Shown one piece after another: positions 33,553 to 42,334 of a stretch of DNA of 64,000 nt. The DNA comes from Kitasatospora sp. MAP5-34 (GTDB lineage Bacteria; Actinomycetota; Actinomycetes; Streptomycetales; Streptomycetaceae). The translations under genes and the position numbers were made by a program. Positions within the stretch are counted from its first letter, which is position 1. Each line of letters opens with the position of its first letter. Below the pieces are notes generated by a model. It ran no database searches. It had not been told where the DNA came from and saw only the letters and a program-made list of their open reading frames with translations. The stretch lies in the NCBI RefSeq assembly GCF_029894335.1, contig NZ_JARXZC010000008.1, forward strand, positions 1 to 64,000, written 5' to 3'.

Positions 33553-35595
33553 GTGGCTGATGGCACCAAGGCAGTCGTCGACAAGTCCGAAGCGGATGAG
33601 GCGGCGCCGGCCACGGCAATCGGGGACATCCCGGACGACACTCCCGAGGACACCGCTGGAGACACGGCCGGGGACACGGCCAGTGACACGGCTGACGCAC
33701 CCGATGCCACACCCGGGGACACCTCCGGGGACACCGCCGTCGAGCCGGTCGGCACCGCACCGGACGGTGACCCCACACCGGAGGACTCCGTCGAGGCCAC
33801 CGCCGCGCTGTCGGCCGCCGAGATCGCCGCCGAACTGGCCGGCCGAGCGGCCTCCCGGTCTGCCGCCGCCCCTGCCGCCCCTGCCTCCGCTGCCGCTCCT
33901 GCCACCGCCGCAACTGCCGCTGACACCAGCAAGGGTGCCGGTGAGGAGGCGGACACCGAGGTCGACACCGGCGCTCTTCCGCTCGTGCTCCCGGCCCCAC
34001 TGCGGCACAGCGGCGACAAGATCGGCGGGCGCTACCGGCTGGAGGAGTGCATCACCCAGTCGGAGGTGTTCAGCAGCTGGCGCGCCGTCGACGAGAAGCT
34101 CCGCCGGGCGGTGGGCGTCCATCTGCTCGCCGCCGGGCACCAACGGGCCAAGGCCGTACTCGCCGCCGCCAAGTCCGCCGCGCTGCTCGGCGATCCGCGC
34201 TTCGTACAGGTCCTCGACGCCGTACGGGAAGGCGAGCTGGTCTACGTCGTCCGGGAGTGGCTCCCCGGCGCCACCGACCTCGCCCAACTTCTGGGCGACG
34301 GGCCGATGGAGCCGTACGACGCGTACCATATGGTCCGTCAGGTCACCGACGCCATCGCCACCGCGCACCGGCGCGGCCAGGCCCACCTCCGGCTGACACC
34401 GAGGTGCGTGCTGCGTACCGAATCCGGCCAGTACCGGATCAACGGCGTCGCCGTCGAGGCAGCCCTGCGCGGCCTCCCCACCGAGGACGCCGAACTCACC
34501 GACACCCGCGCGATCGGCGCTCTGCTGTACGCCGCGCTGACCCACCGCTGGCCCTATCCCGAGGACCGGTACGACCTGCGGGGCCTCCCCAGGGACCTCG
34601 GCTGCGTGCCGCCGGACCAGGTGAAGGCCGGTGTCCACAAGGGCCTTTCGGAGCTGGCCGCGCGAACCGTCTGTGAGCACCCGCCGCACCACCAGGAGCC
34701 CATCACCAGCCCTGAGGAGCTGGCCAAGGCGATCGCGCTGCTGCCGAAGATCCGTCAGCCCGAGCCCCCGGCACTGCCCGCCTACACCCCGCCCCGGTAC
34801 CCCTCCAGCCGTCCGGCACAGGCCCAGCCGCCGCACTCCCCCGGCCAGGGCCACGCACCTGCCCACTCCCCCGCCCAGGGCCACGGCGGGGGCCTCGGTG
34901 GGGGCGAGGCGGCTGCCGGGCCGGGCCGGCCGCGCCCGGCCCGGTCGGGCCGTCGGCGGAGGCTCCGCACTCTGGCCAGGTGGACCGCCTCCGCTGTGGC
35001 GTTGGCGGCCATCGGCCTCGGCTCCTGGCAGTTGGTCAGCAACCTGAACGGTACGAAGACGGGCACCGCCCCCGACCCCGGCAGCAGCGGCAGCGTACAG
35101 ACCGCCTCCGCCACGCCCCGACCGGTCGTGCCGGCCAGCCACCCGCTCAAGATCCAGAGCGTGCAGTCCTTCAACGCGCTGGGCGACCAGCCGGAACACT
35201 CCGAGGCGGTCGGCAACGCCATCGACGGCAACCCGGCCACCTTCTGGCAGACCTCCTCCTACGACGCCCCGTTCGGCGCCTGGAAGCAAGGCACCGGTCT
35301 GCTCCTCGACCTCGGCTCCACCCAGCAGGTCAGCTCGGTCCACATCCAGTGCATCGGGAACACCACCGTAGAACTCCGTGCCGCCCCCGGTACGGCCGAG
35401 GGAGCACCTGCGGCGAGTAAGGCGGGCCTGGACTCACTGGGAGCCGCAGTCGCCAAGGGCACCGGCACGGAGTTCGATCTCAAGCCCGACCACGCACTGA
35501 ACACCCGCTACCTCTTGATCTGGCTGACCGACATCCCCAAGGATGAGGACAACAAGTTCCAGGGCCGGGTGGCCGAGATCAAGGTCACGGGCTGA
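33553..35595 (+). CDS. Membrane-bound pseudokinase with extracellular discoidin-like domain
   Basis: A 680-residue protein. Residues 1-155 are Ala/Asp/Thr-rich with DTxxDTAGDTAGDTA repeats. A Ser/Thr-kinase fold follows (IGGRYRLEECITQSEVFSSWRAVDEKL) but key residues are lost: the beta-3 lysine region reads AVGVHLL, the HRD motif is HLRLTPRCVL, and DFG is replaced by INGVAVE, so it should not phosphorylate. One membrane helix (WTASAVALAAIGLGSWQLV, near residue 480) precedes an outside domain with galactose-binding-like features (NAIDGNPATFWQTSSYD). In mycobacteria the MviN pseudokinase recruits FhaA and restrains wall synthesis; a similar partner role for the upstream MurJ is inferred. GTG at 33553. 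Confidence 0.88.
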   Translation: MADGTKAVVDKSEADEAAPATAIGDIPDDTPEDTAGDTAGDTASDTADAPDATPGDTSGDTAVEPVGTAPDGDPTPEDSVEATAALSAAEIAAELAGRAASRSAAAPAAPASAAAPATAATAADTSKGAGEEADTEVDTGALPLVLPAPLRHSGDKIGGRYRLEECITQSEVFSSWRAVDEKLRRAVGVHLLAAGHQRAKAVLAAAKSAALLGDPRFVQVLDAVREGELVYVVREWLPGATDLAQLLGDGPMEPYDAYHMVRQVTDAIATAHRRGQAHLRLTPRCVLRTESGQYRINGVAVEAALRGLPTEDAELTDTRAIGALLYAALTHRWPYPEDRYDLRGLPRDLGCVPPDQVKAGVHKGLSELAARTVCEHPPHHQEPITSPEELAKAIALLPKIRQPEPPALPAYTPPRYPSSRPAQAQPPHSPGQGHAPAHSPAQGHGGGLGGGEAAAGPGRPRPARSGRRRRLRTLARWTASAVALAAIGLGSWQLVSNLNGTKTGTAPDPGSSGSVQTASATPRPVVPASHPLKIQSVQSFNALGDQPEHSEAVGNAIDGNPATFWQTSSYDAPFGAWKQGTGLLLDLGSTQQVSSVHIQCIGNTTVELRAAPGTAEGAPAASKAGLDSLGAAVAKGTGTEFDLKPDHALNTRYLLIWLTDIPKDEDNKFQGRVAEIKVTG

Positions 35596-35618
35596 CCGGA
35601 CCGGGCGAGGAGGGTTGC

Positions 35619-36392
35619 GTGACGACGGAGCCCTCCGACGCCGAGCTGCTGGCCCGCCACACGGCCGGCGACCCCAACGCCTTCGGCACCCTCGTCCACC
35701 GCCACCGGGACCGCCTCTGGGCCGTCGCGCTGCGCACCCTGGGCGACCGTGAGGAGGCCGCCGACGCGCTGCAGGACGCCCTGGTGTCCGCCTTCCGCGC
35801 CGCCCACACCTTCGAGGGCCGGTCCGCCGTCACCACCTGGCTGCACCGCATCGTGGTCAACGCCTGCCTCGATCGCGCCCGCCGCACCGCCACCCGGCGG
35901 ACCGGTTCGCTGGACGAGGACCCCCAGCGCCTCGATGCCCTGCTCGGCAGCGCCGAGCCGACCGACACGCTCGTCGTACGGGCGGAGCTGCGCCGGGAGG
36001 TCACGGCCGCCCTGGCCGCCCTGCCGGTCGAGCAGCGTGCCGCCCTGGTCCTGGTCGACATGCAGGGGTACGCCGTCGCCGAGGCCGCCGAGGTACTCGG
36101 GGTCGCGGTCGGCACCATCAAGAGCCGCTGCGCGCGAGGCCGGGCCAGACTGCTGCCACTCGTACGGCATCTGCGAGCGGGCGGCGCGCCGGTTTCACGT
36201 GAAACACCGTCGGCCCGCACGGCGGGACCGGCCGCGCCGGGCGATGTTTCACGTGAAACACCGCCTGCTCTGCCACCGCCCGCTCCACTTTCGCTCGCTC
36301 CGCCAGGGAACCCATCCGGGGCCGGCCCCGTCCAAGGAGAGACCCCCGCGCTCCCCGACCAGGTCCTGGAAGGAGATGTGACCCAACGATGA
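35619..36392 (+). CDS. sigM: ECF RNA polymerase sigma factor SigM
   Basis: A 257-residue ECF sigma factor: region 2 (ALRTLGDREEAADALQDALVSAFRAAHTFEGRSAVTTWLHRIVVNACLDRARR) and region 4 (LPVEQRAALVLVDMQGYAVAEAAEVLGVAVGTIKSRCARGRARLL). After region 4 an unusual 70-residue tail is encoded across two perfect parS sites, each read as VSRET (near residues 192 and 210). The stop overlaps the anti-sigma start by ATGA, so they are translationally coupled. SigM naming follows the conserved gene order with murJ and trxBA. GTG at 35619. Confidence 0.9.
   Translation: MTTEPSDAELLARHTAGDPNAFGTLVHRHRDRLWAVALRTLGDREEAADALQDALVSAFRAAHTFEGRSAVTTWLHRIVVNACLDRARRTATRRTGSLDEDPQRLDALLGSAEPTDTLVVRAELRREVTAALAALPVEQRAALVLVDMQGYAVAEAAEVLGVAVGTIKSRCARGRARLLPLVRHLRAGGAPVSRETPSARTAGPAAPGDVSRETPPALPPPAPLSLAPPGNPSGAGPVQGETPALPDQVLEGDVTQR
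36192..36205. promoter_or_regulatory. parS (perfect), inside sigM
   Basis: A perfect GTTTCACGTGAAAC in the 3' part of the sigM coding sequence. Confidence 0.9.
36246..36259. promoter_or_regulatory. parS (perfect), inside sigM
   Basis: A second perfect GTTTCACGTGAAAC, 54 bases from the first (exactly 18 codons, so the same frame and the same VSRET peptide). It lies in a 16-bp palindrome. Confidence 0.9.
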
Positions 36393-37327
36393 CGTCCCAC
36401 ACCCCTTCCTGGTCCGCCGACGACGGCTCGGTCACGCATCCCGACATCGACCTCTTGGCCGACCTGGCCGAGGAGCTCACCGACCCCGAGCAGCTTCCGG
36501 CCCTCCGGCAGCACCTCGGCCGCTGCCAGGACTGCTCCGAGACCTACGCCGCACTGACCGAGGTACGGGACCTGCTCGGCGCCGTCGAGACTCCGCCGAT
36601 GCCCGCCGACGTCGCCGAGCGGATCGCCGCCGCCCTCGCCGCTGAAGCCACCCGCACCGGTACGTCGCCGCCGGGCCCGACCGGGCCGACCGGATCGGCC
36701 GCACCGACCGGAGCGCCCTCGGCGCCGCCGAACCGCCGGAGCGAAGCCACCGGGCCGGGCCGGCGGCGGCTGCGGCGTGCCCGCGTTGAGGTCGGGGTCG
36801 GCGCGCTGCTCGCCGCCTTCGGGCTGGCCCTCCTGCTGGTACAGCAGCTCGTTCCGGCCAACGAGGGCCTCAGCGCCTCCGCCCCCGCCGGGCCTGCCGC
36901 CGCAGGCGCAACCCCGGGCCGACAGCCCGCCCTGACTCCCGCCGGCCCGGTCTACCGCGACGACCTCCTGACCGCACAGATCCAACAGCTGCTCGCCGCT
37001 GCCGGCCCGCCGAAGTCCGGTACACCGAAGTCGGAGTCCTTCAACAGCCAGCCACGGAACGGCGAACCCACGGCACCCGCCGCCGGCGCCGCCGCCGGCG
37101 CCGGCGCCGGCGCCGACTCGGGCGCCCTGCCGAGCTGTCTCCCGGCCGTCACCGGCCACGACTCCGAACAACCACTCGCCGTCGGGCACGGACGCTACGG
37201 CCCGGCCGAGGTGACCGCGCTGGTCTACCCACTCCCCGGCCAACCGGGCCGGCTGGACGTCTATCTGGTCACCTCGGCCTGTCCGGGAGCCACGGTCGTC
37301 CTCCACCGCACCGTGCCGAGCGGCTGA
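36389..37327 (+). CDS. Anti-sigma factor with zinc-finger (ZAS) domain, RsmA/RsmK-like
   Basis: A 312-residue membrane protein. The N-terminal zinc-binding anti-sigma domain contains HLGRCQDC (His42, Cys46, Cys49; H-x3-C-x2-C) and helical segments typical of RsrA-like regulators. A Pro/Ala linker precedes a single helix (VGVGALLAAFGLALLLVQQLV, near residue 140), then an extracytoplasmic Ala/Gly-rich domain with two Cys residues (LPSCLPAV, VTSACPGA) that could form a disulfide. It should bind SigM and hold it at the membrane. The ATGA overlap with sigM supports co-translation. Confidence 0.88.
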   Translation: MTSHTPSWSADDGSVTHPDIDLLADLAEELTDPEQLPALRQHLGRCQDCSETYAALTEVRDLLGAVETPPMPADVAERIAAALAAEATRTGTSPPGPTGPTGSAAPTGAPSAPPNRRSEATGPGRRRLRRARVEVGVGALLAAFGLALLLVQQLVPANEGLSASAPAGPAAAGATPGRQPALTPAGPVYRDDLLTAQIQQLLAAAGPPKSGTPKSESFNSQPRNGEPTAPAAGAAAGAGAGADSGALPSCLPAVTGHDSEQPLAVGHGRYGPAEVTALVYPLPGQPGRLDVYLVTSACPGATVVLHRTVPSG

Positions 37328-37406
37328 GACCGACCGGCCCGGGAGCCTGGACGTGATCCGGTGCTGTTGCTCCGCCCATACCCCGCGCGATGCTGCACCG
37401 GGCCCC

Positions 37407-37434
37407 GGGAATGAGCGACACTGGTGAGCCGTTG
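37407..37434 (+). promoter_or_regulatory. SigR-type promoter of trxB-trxA
   Basis: GGGAAT at 37407-37412 and GTTG at 37431-37434 are separated by 18 bases. This matches the SigR consensus GGAAT-N18-GTT known for the S. coelicolor trxBA promoter p1. The -10 is about 70 bases before the trxB start, so oxidative thiol stress should induce the pair. Confidence 0.85.
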
Positions 37435-37502
37435 TCCCGGGCGGCGGAGCATGACCGCCCTCCCCGCTGAAGCGCGGGTCGCGATGCGAACCAGGAGATG
37501 CA

Positions 37503-38474
37503 GTGAGCGACGTCCGTAACGTGATCATCATCGGTTCCGGCCCTGCCGGCTACACCGCCGCGCTCTACACGGCTCGAGCCTCCCTCAAGCCGCTGGTGTT
37601 CGAGGGTGCCGTCACCGCCGGTGGTGCCCTGATGAACACCACCGAGGTCGAGAACTTCCCGGGCTTCCGGGACGGCATCATGGGCCCCGAGCTGATGGAC
37701 AACATGCGGGCCCAGGCCGAGCGCTTCGGCGCCGAGCTGATCCCGGACGACATCGTCTCGGTCGACCTGACGGGCGACATCAAGACCGTCACCGACTCCG
37801 AGGGCACCGTGCACCGGGCCCACGCCGTGATCGTCACCACCGGCTCCCAGCACCGCAAGCTCGGCCTGCCGCGTGAGGACGTGCTCTCGGGCCGGGGGGT
37901 CTCCTGGTGCGCGACCTGCGACGGCTTCTTCTTCCGCGACCAGGACATCGCCGTGGTCGGCGGCGGCGACACCGCGCTGGAGGAGGCGACCTTCCTCTCC
38001 CGCTTCGCCCGCAGCGTCACCGTCATCCACCGCCGTGACAGCCTGCGCGCCTCCAAGGCCATGCAGGAGCGTGCCTTCGCCGACCCGAAGATCAGCTTCG
38101 CCTGGGACAGTGCGGTCGAGGAGATCCACGGCGACCCGAAGCTGACCGGTCTCACCCTGCGCGACACCACCACCGGTGAGAAGCGCGAGCTGGCGGTCAC
38201 CGGCCTCTTCATCGCGATCGGCCACGACCCGCGCACTGACCTGTTCGCCGGCCAGCTGGACCTGGACGCCGAGGGCTACCTCAAGGTCGAGGCCCCCTCC
38301 ACCCGGACCAACATCCCCGGCGTCTTCGGTGCCGGCGATGTCGTCGACCACACCTACCGCCAGGCGATCACGGCTTCGGGCACCGGCTGCTCGGCCGCCC
38401 TGGACGCCGAGCGCTACCTCGCCTCGCTGGCCGACCTCGAGGCCCAGGCCGCGGCCGTCACCGTCGCCGTCTGA
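37503..38474 (+). CDS. trxB: Thioredoxin reductase
   Basis: A 323-residue FAD/NADPH disulfide reductase. The FAD-binding GxGxxG is [18 protein letters not shown], the redox centre CATC sits in WCATCDGFF (near residue 137), the NADPH site is [16 protein letters not shown], and the final FAD motif is [14 protein letters not shown]. It reduces thioredoxin in the cytoplasm and is the first gene of the trxBA unit under a SigR promoter. GTG at 37503 follows AGGAGATGCA. Confidence 0.97.
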   Translation: MSDVRNVIIIGSGPAGYTAALYTARASLKPLVFEGAVTAGGALMNTTEVENFPGFRDGIMGPELMDNMRAQAERFGAELIPDDIVSVDLTGDIKTVTDSEGTVHRAHAVIVTTGSQHRKLGLPREDVLSGRGVSWCATCDGFFFRDQDIAVVGGGDTALEEATFLSRFARSVTVIHRRDSLRASKAMQERAFADPKISFAWDSAVEEIHGDPKLTGLTLRDTTTGEKRELAVTGLFIAIGHDPRTDLFAGQLDLDAEGYLKVEAPSTRTNIPGVFGAGDVVDHTYRQAITASGTGCSAALDAERYLASLADLEAQAAAVTVAV

Positions 38475-38502
38475 CCTAGCACTCCCCCGGCCCAGCACCA
38501 CC

Positions 38503-38550
38503 TCGCACACAGGTGCTGTGTTTCACGTGAAACACAGCACCTGTGTGCGA
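38503..38550. repeat. 48-bp perfect palindrome with central parS between trxB and trxA
   Basis: A perfect inverted repeat of 24-bp arms. The central 14 bp (38520-38533) are a perfect parS. As RNA it would be a very stable hairpin in the trxB-trxA intercistronic region and could attenuate trxA transcription; as DNA it is a ParB site. Confidence 0.92.
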
Positions 38551-38675
38551 CAGCACTCGAAAGAGCGGCGCCGGGCCGAAACAGAACACCCGCCTCCGTT
38601 GTTGTTCAGCTACAGGTGCAGCACGGAGAGTCCAATGCCCGAGCACCATCTTGTTCGCAACCTTTAGGAGTTCCC

Positions 38676-39008
38676 GTGGCCGGCGACACCGCGACCATCA
38701 CCGTGACCGACGCGACCTTCGACGCAGAGGTTCTCAAGAGCGAGAAGCCCGTCCTGGTCGACTTCTGGGCCACCTGGTGCGGCCCGTGCCGCCAGGTCGC
38801 TCCGATCCTGGAGGAGATCGCCGGTGAGCACGGCGACAAGCTCACGATCGCCAAGCTGGACGTCGACAACAACCAGGCGACCGCTGCCGCGTACAACGTG
38901 ATCTCCATCCCGACGCTGAACGTGTACCAGGGCGGCCAGCTGGTGAAGACCATCACCGGCGCCCGTCCGAAGGCCGCGCTGCTGCGCGAGCTCGCCGACT
39001 TCATCTGA
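38676..39008 (+). CDS. trxA: Thioredoxin
   Basis: A 110-residue thioredoxin with the active site [10 protein letters not shown] (near residue 34), the cis-Pro in [11 protein letters not shown] and the standard length. It receives electrons from TrxB and reduces cytoplasmic protein disulfides. The GTG at 38676 follows TAGGAG by 6 bases. An ATG frame at 38616 would add 20 unrelated residues. It is separated from trxB by 201 bases containing the parS palindrome. Confidence 0.96.
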   Translation: MAGDTATITVTDATFDAEVLKSEKPVLVDFWATWCGPCRQVAPILEEIAGEHGDKLTIAKLDVDNNQATAAAYNVISIPTLNVYQGGQLVKTITGARPKAALLRELADFI

Positions 39009-39068
39009 GCCGACCTCAGCTGAGCGCACGGGTCGGGCCGAGCACACCGTTCGGAACGAGAACTGCCA

Positions 39069-39107
39069 CGGAGGCGGGCCCCTGGGTGATCCAGGGGCCC
39101 GCCTCCG
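39069..39107. terminator. Bidirectional terminator between trxA and the GNAT gene
   Basis: A perfect 17-bp GC stem (39069-39085 with 39091-39107) with a 5-base loop lies between the convergent genes trxA and the acetyltransferase, 60 bases past trxA. Confidence 0.85.
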
Positions 39108-39200
39108 TCGTCTCGGGCGCAGATCCCGTCAGCTCGGACACGCCCGGCTCGGATGCGCTCAGGACGGCCCGCCCAGGACGGCCCGCTCGGAACAGCCGGC

Positions 39201-39824
39201 TCAGAACGGCCGGAGCGCCGGCTCCTTGCGCGCCCCGCCGAGCAGACGCTCGAGCGCGACCTCCACGTCGCCCTTCCAGGACAGCGCGGTCCGCGCCTCC
39301 AGCCTCAGCCTCGGATACCGGTGGTGCGGCCGCACGGTCTTGAAGCCCACCGCCAGCAGGTGGTCGGCGGGCAGCACGCAACTGGGAATCTCCCGCCCGA
39401 CCGCGCCGAAGGCCTCGATCGCCTTGAACCCCCGGCTGACCACGTCCTTGACCACCGTCTGGACCAGCACCCGTCCCAACCCCTGCCGTTGATACCCGGG
39501 CAGCACCCGGCTGACCATCAGCTGGACCGCGTCCGAGGAGACCGGACTGGTCGGGAACGCCTGGGACCTCGGCACGTACGCGGGCGGCGCGTACAGCACG
39601 TAGCCAGCCGGGATCTCGTCGACGTAGGCGACCCGGCCGCAGGAACCCCACTCCAGCAGCACCGCCGAGATCCAGCTCTCCTTCTCCAGCTCCGACTTTC
39701 CCGACTCGACCGCCGTCTTCGCCCTGACCGGATCGAGCTCCCAGAACACACAGGACCGGCAGGTCGTCGGGAGATCCGCCAGGTTGTCCAACGTCAGCGG
39801 AGCGATCCTGCGTCCCACACCCAC
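39201..39824 (-). CDS. GNAT-family N-acetyltransferase
   Basis: A 207-residue protein. An N-terminal segment with two Cys (TTCRSCVFWELDP) precedes the GNAT fold: beta-4/alpha-3 with the acetyl-CoA loop RVLPGYQRQGLGRVLVQTV (near residue 110), then KAIEAFGAVGRE and the C-terminal GFKTVRPHHRYPRLRLE. Homologues next to parB in Streptomyces have this CxxCxFWE start; the substrate is unknown. A GTG starts the frame at 39824. It lies upstream of the parS at 39890. Confidence 0.88.
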   Translation of the reverse strand: MGVGRRIAPLTLDNLADLPTTCRSCVFWELDPVRAKTAVESGKSELEKESWISAVLLEWGSCGRVAYVDEIPAGYVLYAPPAYVPRSQAFPTSPVSSDAVQLMVSRVLPGYQRQGLGRVLVQTVVKDVVSRGFKAIEAFGAVGREIPSCVLPADHLLAVGFKTVRPHHRYPRLRLEARTALSWKGDVEVALERLLGGARKEPALRPF

Positions 39825-39889
39825 ACCTCCTCCTCAGCCCGACGGGCCGTCACACCACCGAGCTTCCTCCCAAAACAGAGTGGGTGCAC

Positions 39890-39903
39890 GTTTCACGTGA
39901 AAC
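39890..39903. promoter_or_regulatory. parS (perfect)
   Basis: A perfect GTTTCACGTGAAAC between the GNAT and parB genes, with nearby GTGGGT/ACCCAC half-arms (39880-39885 and 39907-39912 region). Confidence 0.92.
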
Positions 39904-39984
39904 GGAACCCACGTGAGACATGCACCCACCTACAACCCCGACCGCTCAGCGCTACCGCTCAGCTGAGCCACTCGGCCGAGCCGC

Positions 39985-41106
39985 TCAACTCTGCGAGAGA
40001 CGCAGACCCTCTTCGCCCGGAGCCAGGCTGTCCAGAATCCGGTTGAGATCCTCGACCGAGGCGAACTCCAGGACCACCTTGCCCTTGCCGAGCCGCCCGT
40101 TCCGCTGCGACACCTCGACCTTGACCCGGGTGTCGAAGCGGTCGGAAAGCCGCCCGGCCAGATCGTTGAAGGCCGGCGAGAGCAGCTTGCCCGCCTTCGG
40201 GCCGGCCCCGCGCTGCGGCTTGTCGTCCTGGTCCAGCACCGCGACGATCTCCTCGGTGGTCCGCACCGAGAGCCCTTCCGCGATGATCCGCCGGGCCAGC
40301 TGGTCCTGCCGCTCGCTGTCCGGCACCCCCAGCAGGGCGCGGGCGTGCCCGGCCGTCAGTACGCCGGCCGCCACCCGGCGCTGCACGGCCGGGGAGAGCC
40401 TCAGCAGCCGGAGCGTGTTGGAGACGTGCGACCGCGACCGCCCGATCCGGTCGGCCAGCTCGTCGTGCGTGCAGGAGAAGTCGCGCAGCAGCTGGTCGTA
40501 CGCGGCCGCCTCCTCGAGCGGATTGAGCTCCGCCCGGTGGAGGTTCTCCAGCAGCGCGTCCAGCAGCAGCTTGTCGTCGTCGGTGGCCCGGACGATGGCG
40601 GGGATCAGCTCCAGACCCGCCTCCCGGGAGGCCCGCCAGCGCCGCTCGCCCATGATCAGCTCGAAACGGTCCGCACCGACCTGACGGACCACCACCGGCT
40701 GGAGCAGACCCACCTCCTTGATGGAGGCGACCAGCTCGGCGAGCTTGTCCTCGTCGAATACCTCGCGCGGCTGGCGCGGGTTCGGCGTGATCGAGTCCAG
40801 CGGCAGTTCGGCGAAGCGGGCACCCTCGACCGGGCTGAGTGCCGCCTCCAGCACACTCCGCTCCGGCAGCACGGACTGCTCCCGCGCGCTCTCGGCTGCG
40901 GCCTTGGCCGCCACCGTGCCACGGTCGGTCGGCAGCAGCGGCAACGCAGCGGGCGACACCGCGCCGACGCCCACCACGGCGGGTGCCCCGCCCGACCGGG
41001 CCGGTGCCACGACGGCCCCACCCGGAGCCCCGCTCGGAGCGGCGGACGGAGCCGCCGGGATCAGTGCTCCCAGCCCGCGTCCCAGACCTCTGCGCCCACC
41101 ACTCAC
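39985..41106 (-). CDS. parB: Chromosome-partitioning protein ParB
   Basis: A 373-residue parS-binding CTPase. The N-terminal ParA-interaction motif is [17 protein letters not shown]; a long Ala/Pro linker follows. The ParB/Srx domain starts at [17 protein letters not shown] and contains [12 protein letters not shown] (GERR-like CTP-binding motif). The HTH is [29 protein letters not shown]-terminal leucine-rich dimerisation domain ends at RLSQS. It loads on the parS sites here and recruits SMC. Its start overlaps the parA stop by 4 bases (ATGA). Confidence 0.97.
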   Translation of the reverse strand: MSGGRRGLGRGLGALIPAAPSAAPSGAPGGAVVAPARSGGAPAVVGVGAVSPAALPLLPTDRGTVAAKAAAESAREQSVLPERSVLEAALSPVEGARFAELPLDSITPNPRQPREVFDEDKLAELVASIKEVGLLQPVVVRQVGADRFELIMGERRWRASREAGLELIPAIVRATDDDKLLLDALLENLHRAELNPLEEAAAYDQLLRDFSCTHDELADRIGRSRSHVSNTLRLLRLSPAVQRRVAAGVLTAGHARALLGVPDSERQDQLARRIIAEGLSVRTTEEIVAVLDQDDKPQRGAGPKAGKLLSPAFNDLAGRLSDRFDTRVKVEVSQRNGRLGKGKVVLEFASVEDLNRILDSLAPGEEGLRLSQS

Positions 41107-42089
41107 CGGTTGTCCTCCATCGTGCCGTGCTGTGCCATCGGGGCATCCGGTGCGCCGGTCGCGCTCCGCTGCTGCCCCACCGAGCCGTGGCCCACTGCCG
41201 CGTCCGGAGCCACCACCGCCCGGAGAGCCAGCTCACGCGCGGCCTCCAGGTAGGAGAGTGCTCCGGTGGAACCCGGGTCGTAGGTGAGCACCGTCTGCCC
41301 GTAGCTCGGTGCCTCGGAGATCCGCACCGAACGCGGGATCGCCGTCGCGAGCACCTCCTCCGAGAAGTGCGTCCTGACCTCGTCCGCCACCTGAGCCGCC
41401 AACCGGGTACGGGCGTCGAACATGGTGAGCAGGATGGTGGAGACGTGCAGCGTCTGGTTGAGGTGCGCCCGGACCAGCTCGACGTTGCGCAGCAGCTGGC
41501 CGAGCCCCTCCAGCGCGTAGTACTCGCACTGGATCGGGATCAACACCTCCTGGCCCGCGACGAGCGCGTTGACCGTCAGCAGCCCGAGCGAGGGCGGGCA
41601 GTCGATCAGGATGTAGTCGAGGGGCTGCTCGTACGCGGTGATCGCCCGCTGCAACCGGGTCTCCCTGGCCACCATGGAGACCAACTCGATCTCGGCGCCC
41701 GCCAGGTCGATCGTCGCGGGGACGCAGAACAACCCCTCGACGTCCACCACCGGCTGCACCACGTCGGCGAGGGGCTTGCCCTCCACCAGCACGTCGTAGA
41801 TCGACGGCACCTCCGCGTGGTGGTCGATGCCGAGGGCGGTGGAGGCGTTGCCCTGCGGATCGAGGTCCACCACCAGGACGCGCAGCCCGTGCATGGCCAA
41901 CGCGGCCGCCATGTTGACGGTGGTGGTGGTCTTCCCCACCCCGCCCTTCTGGTTGGCCACCACGATCACCCGCGTTGCGGCCGGCCGGGGCAGTGCCTCA
42001 CCGGCCACCCCAACAGCCCGCACCGCAGCCTGCGCAGCGCGCTCCATGGGGGTGTCATCGATCTGGTCGACGGTCTCCGAGTCCTGCAT
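41103..42089 (-). CDS. parA: Chromosome-partitioning ATPase ParA
   Basis: A 328-residue deviant Walker-A ATPase: [22 protein letters not shown] (near residue 45), [32 protein letters not shown]. It positions ParB-bound origins, in Streptomyces especially during aerial-hyphal septation. The ATG at 42087-42089 (MQDSETVDQ) is chosen; the open frame extends upstream to 42299, but that stretch only translates a parS site and a promoter-like region. It has a parS and a degenerate parS just upstream of its start. Confidence 0.95.
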   Translation of the reverse strand: MQDSETVDQIDDTPMERAAQAAVRAVGVAGEALPRPAATRVIVVANQKGGVGKTTTTVNMAAALAMHGLRVLVVDLDPQGNASTALGIDHHAEVPSIYDVLVEGKPLADVVQPVVDVEGLFCVPATIDLAGAEIELVSMVARETRLQRAITAYEQPLDYILIDCPPSLGLLTVNALVAGQEVLIPIQCEYYALEGLGQLLRNVELVRAHLNQTLHVSTILLTMFDARTRLAAQVADEVRTHFSEEVLATAIPRSVRISEAPSYGQTVLTYDPGSTGALSYLEAARELALRAVVAPDAAVGHGSVGQQRSATGAPDAPMAQHGTMEDNR

Positions 42090-42099
42090 GGGGGTCAGT

Positions 42100-42113
42100 G
42101 TTTCACGTGAAAC
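42100..42113. promoter_or_regulatory. parS (perfect), upstream of parA
   Basis: A perfect GTTTCACGTGAAAC 10 bases before the parA ATG; ParB spreading could repress parA. A 12-of-14 copy, GTTTCACAAGAAAC, is at 42197-42210. Confidence 0.92.
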
Positions 42114-42334
42114 CGGAGCGGCAACAGTCACCGCCCGGATGCGGCCGAGCCCGCGGCGAAGCCGCTGGTCAAAACTTCCAGAAAGCAGGGAGCGACGTTT
42201 CACAAGAAACACCATGCCCGCAATGTCGGAAATCTGACGGTGCGACACTCCGACCATCGCGGCCCGCCGGATCAAGGCCGGTAGGACTCCGACAGCCACC
42301 GACGCCAGCCCCCTACTGGCGGACGCTCCAAGGG

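Noticed and set aside
28603..35343. A 2246-codon open frame on the minus strand opposite DUF6049, murJ and the pseudokinase
   Set aside because: It is antisense to three recognisable genes, has Gly/Arg/Val/Asp-skewed composition typical of shadow frames in high-GC DNA, and shows no known motif.
28840..36000. CRISPR-like repetition or tandem repeats
   Set aside because: Apparent periodicity comes from codon-level repeats (e.g. the Asp-Thr repeats of the pseudokinase N-terminus). No regular repeat-spacer array exists anywhere in the window.
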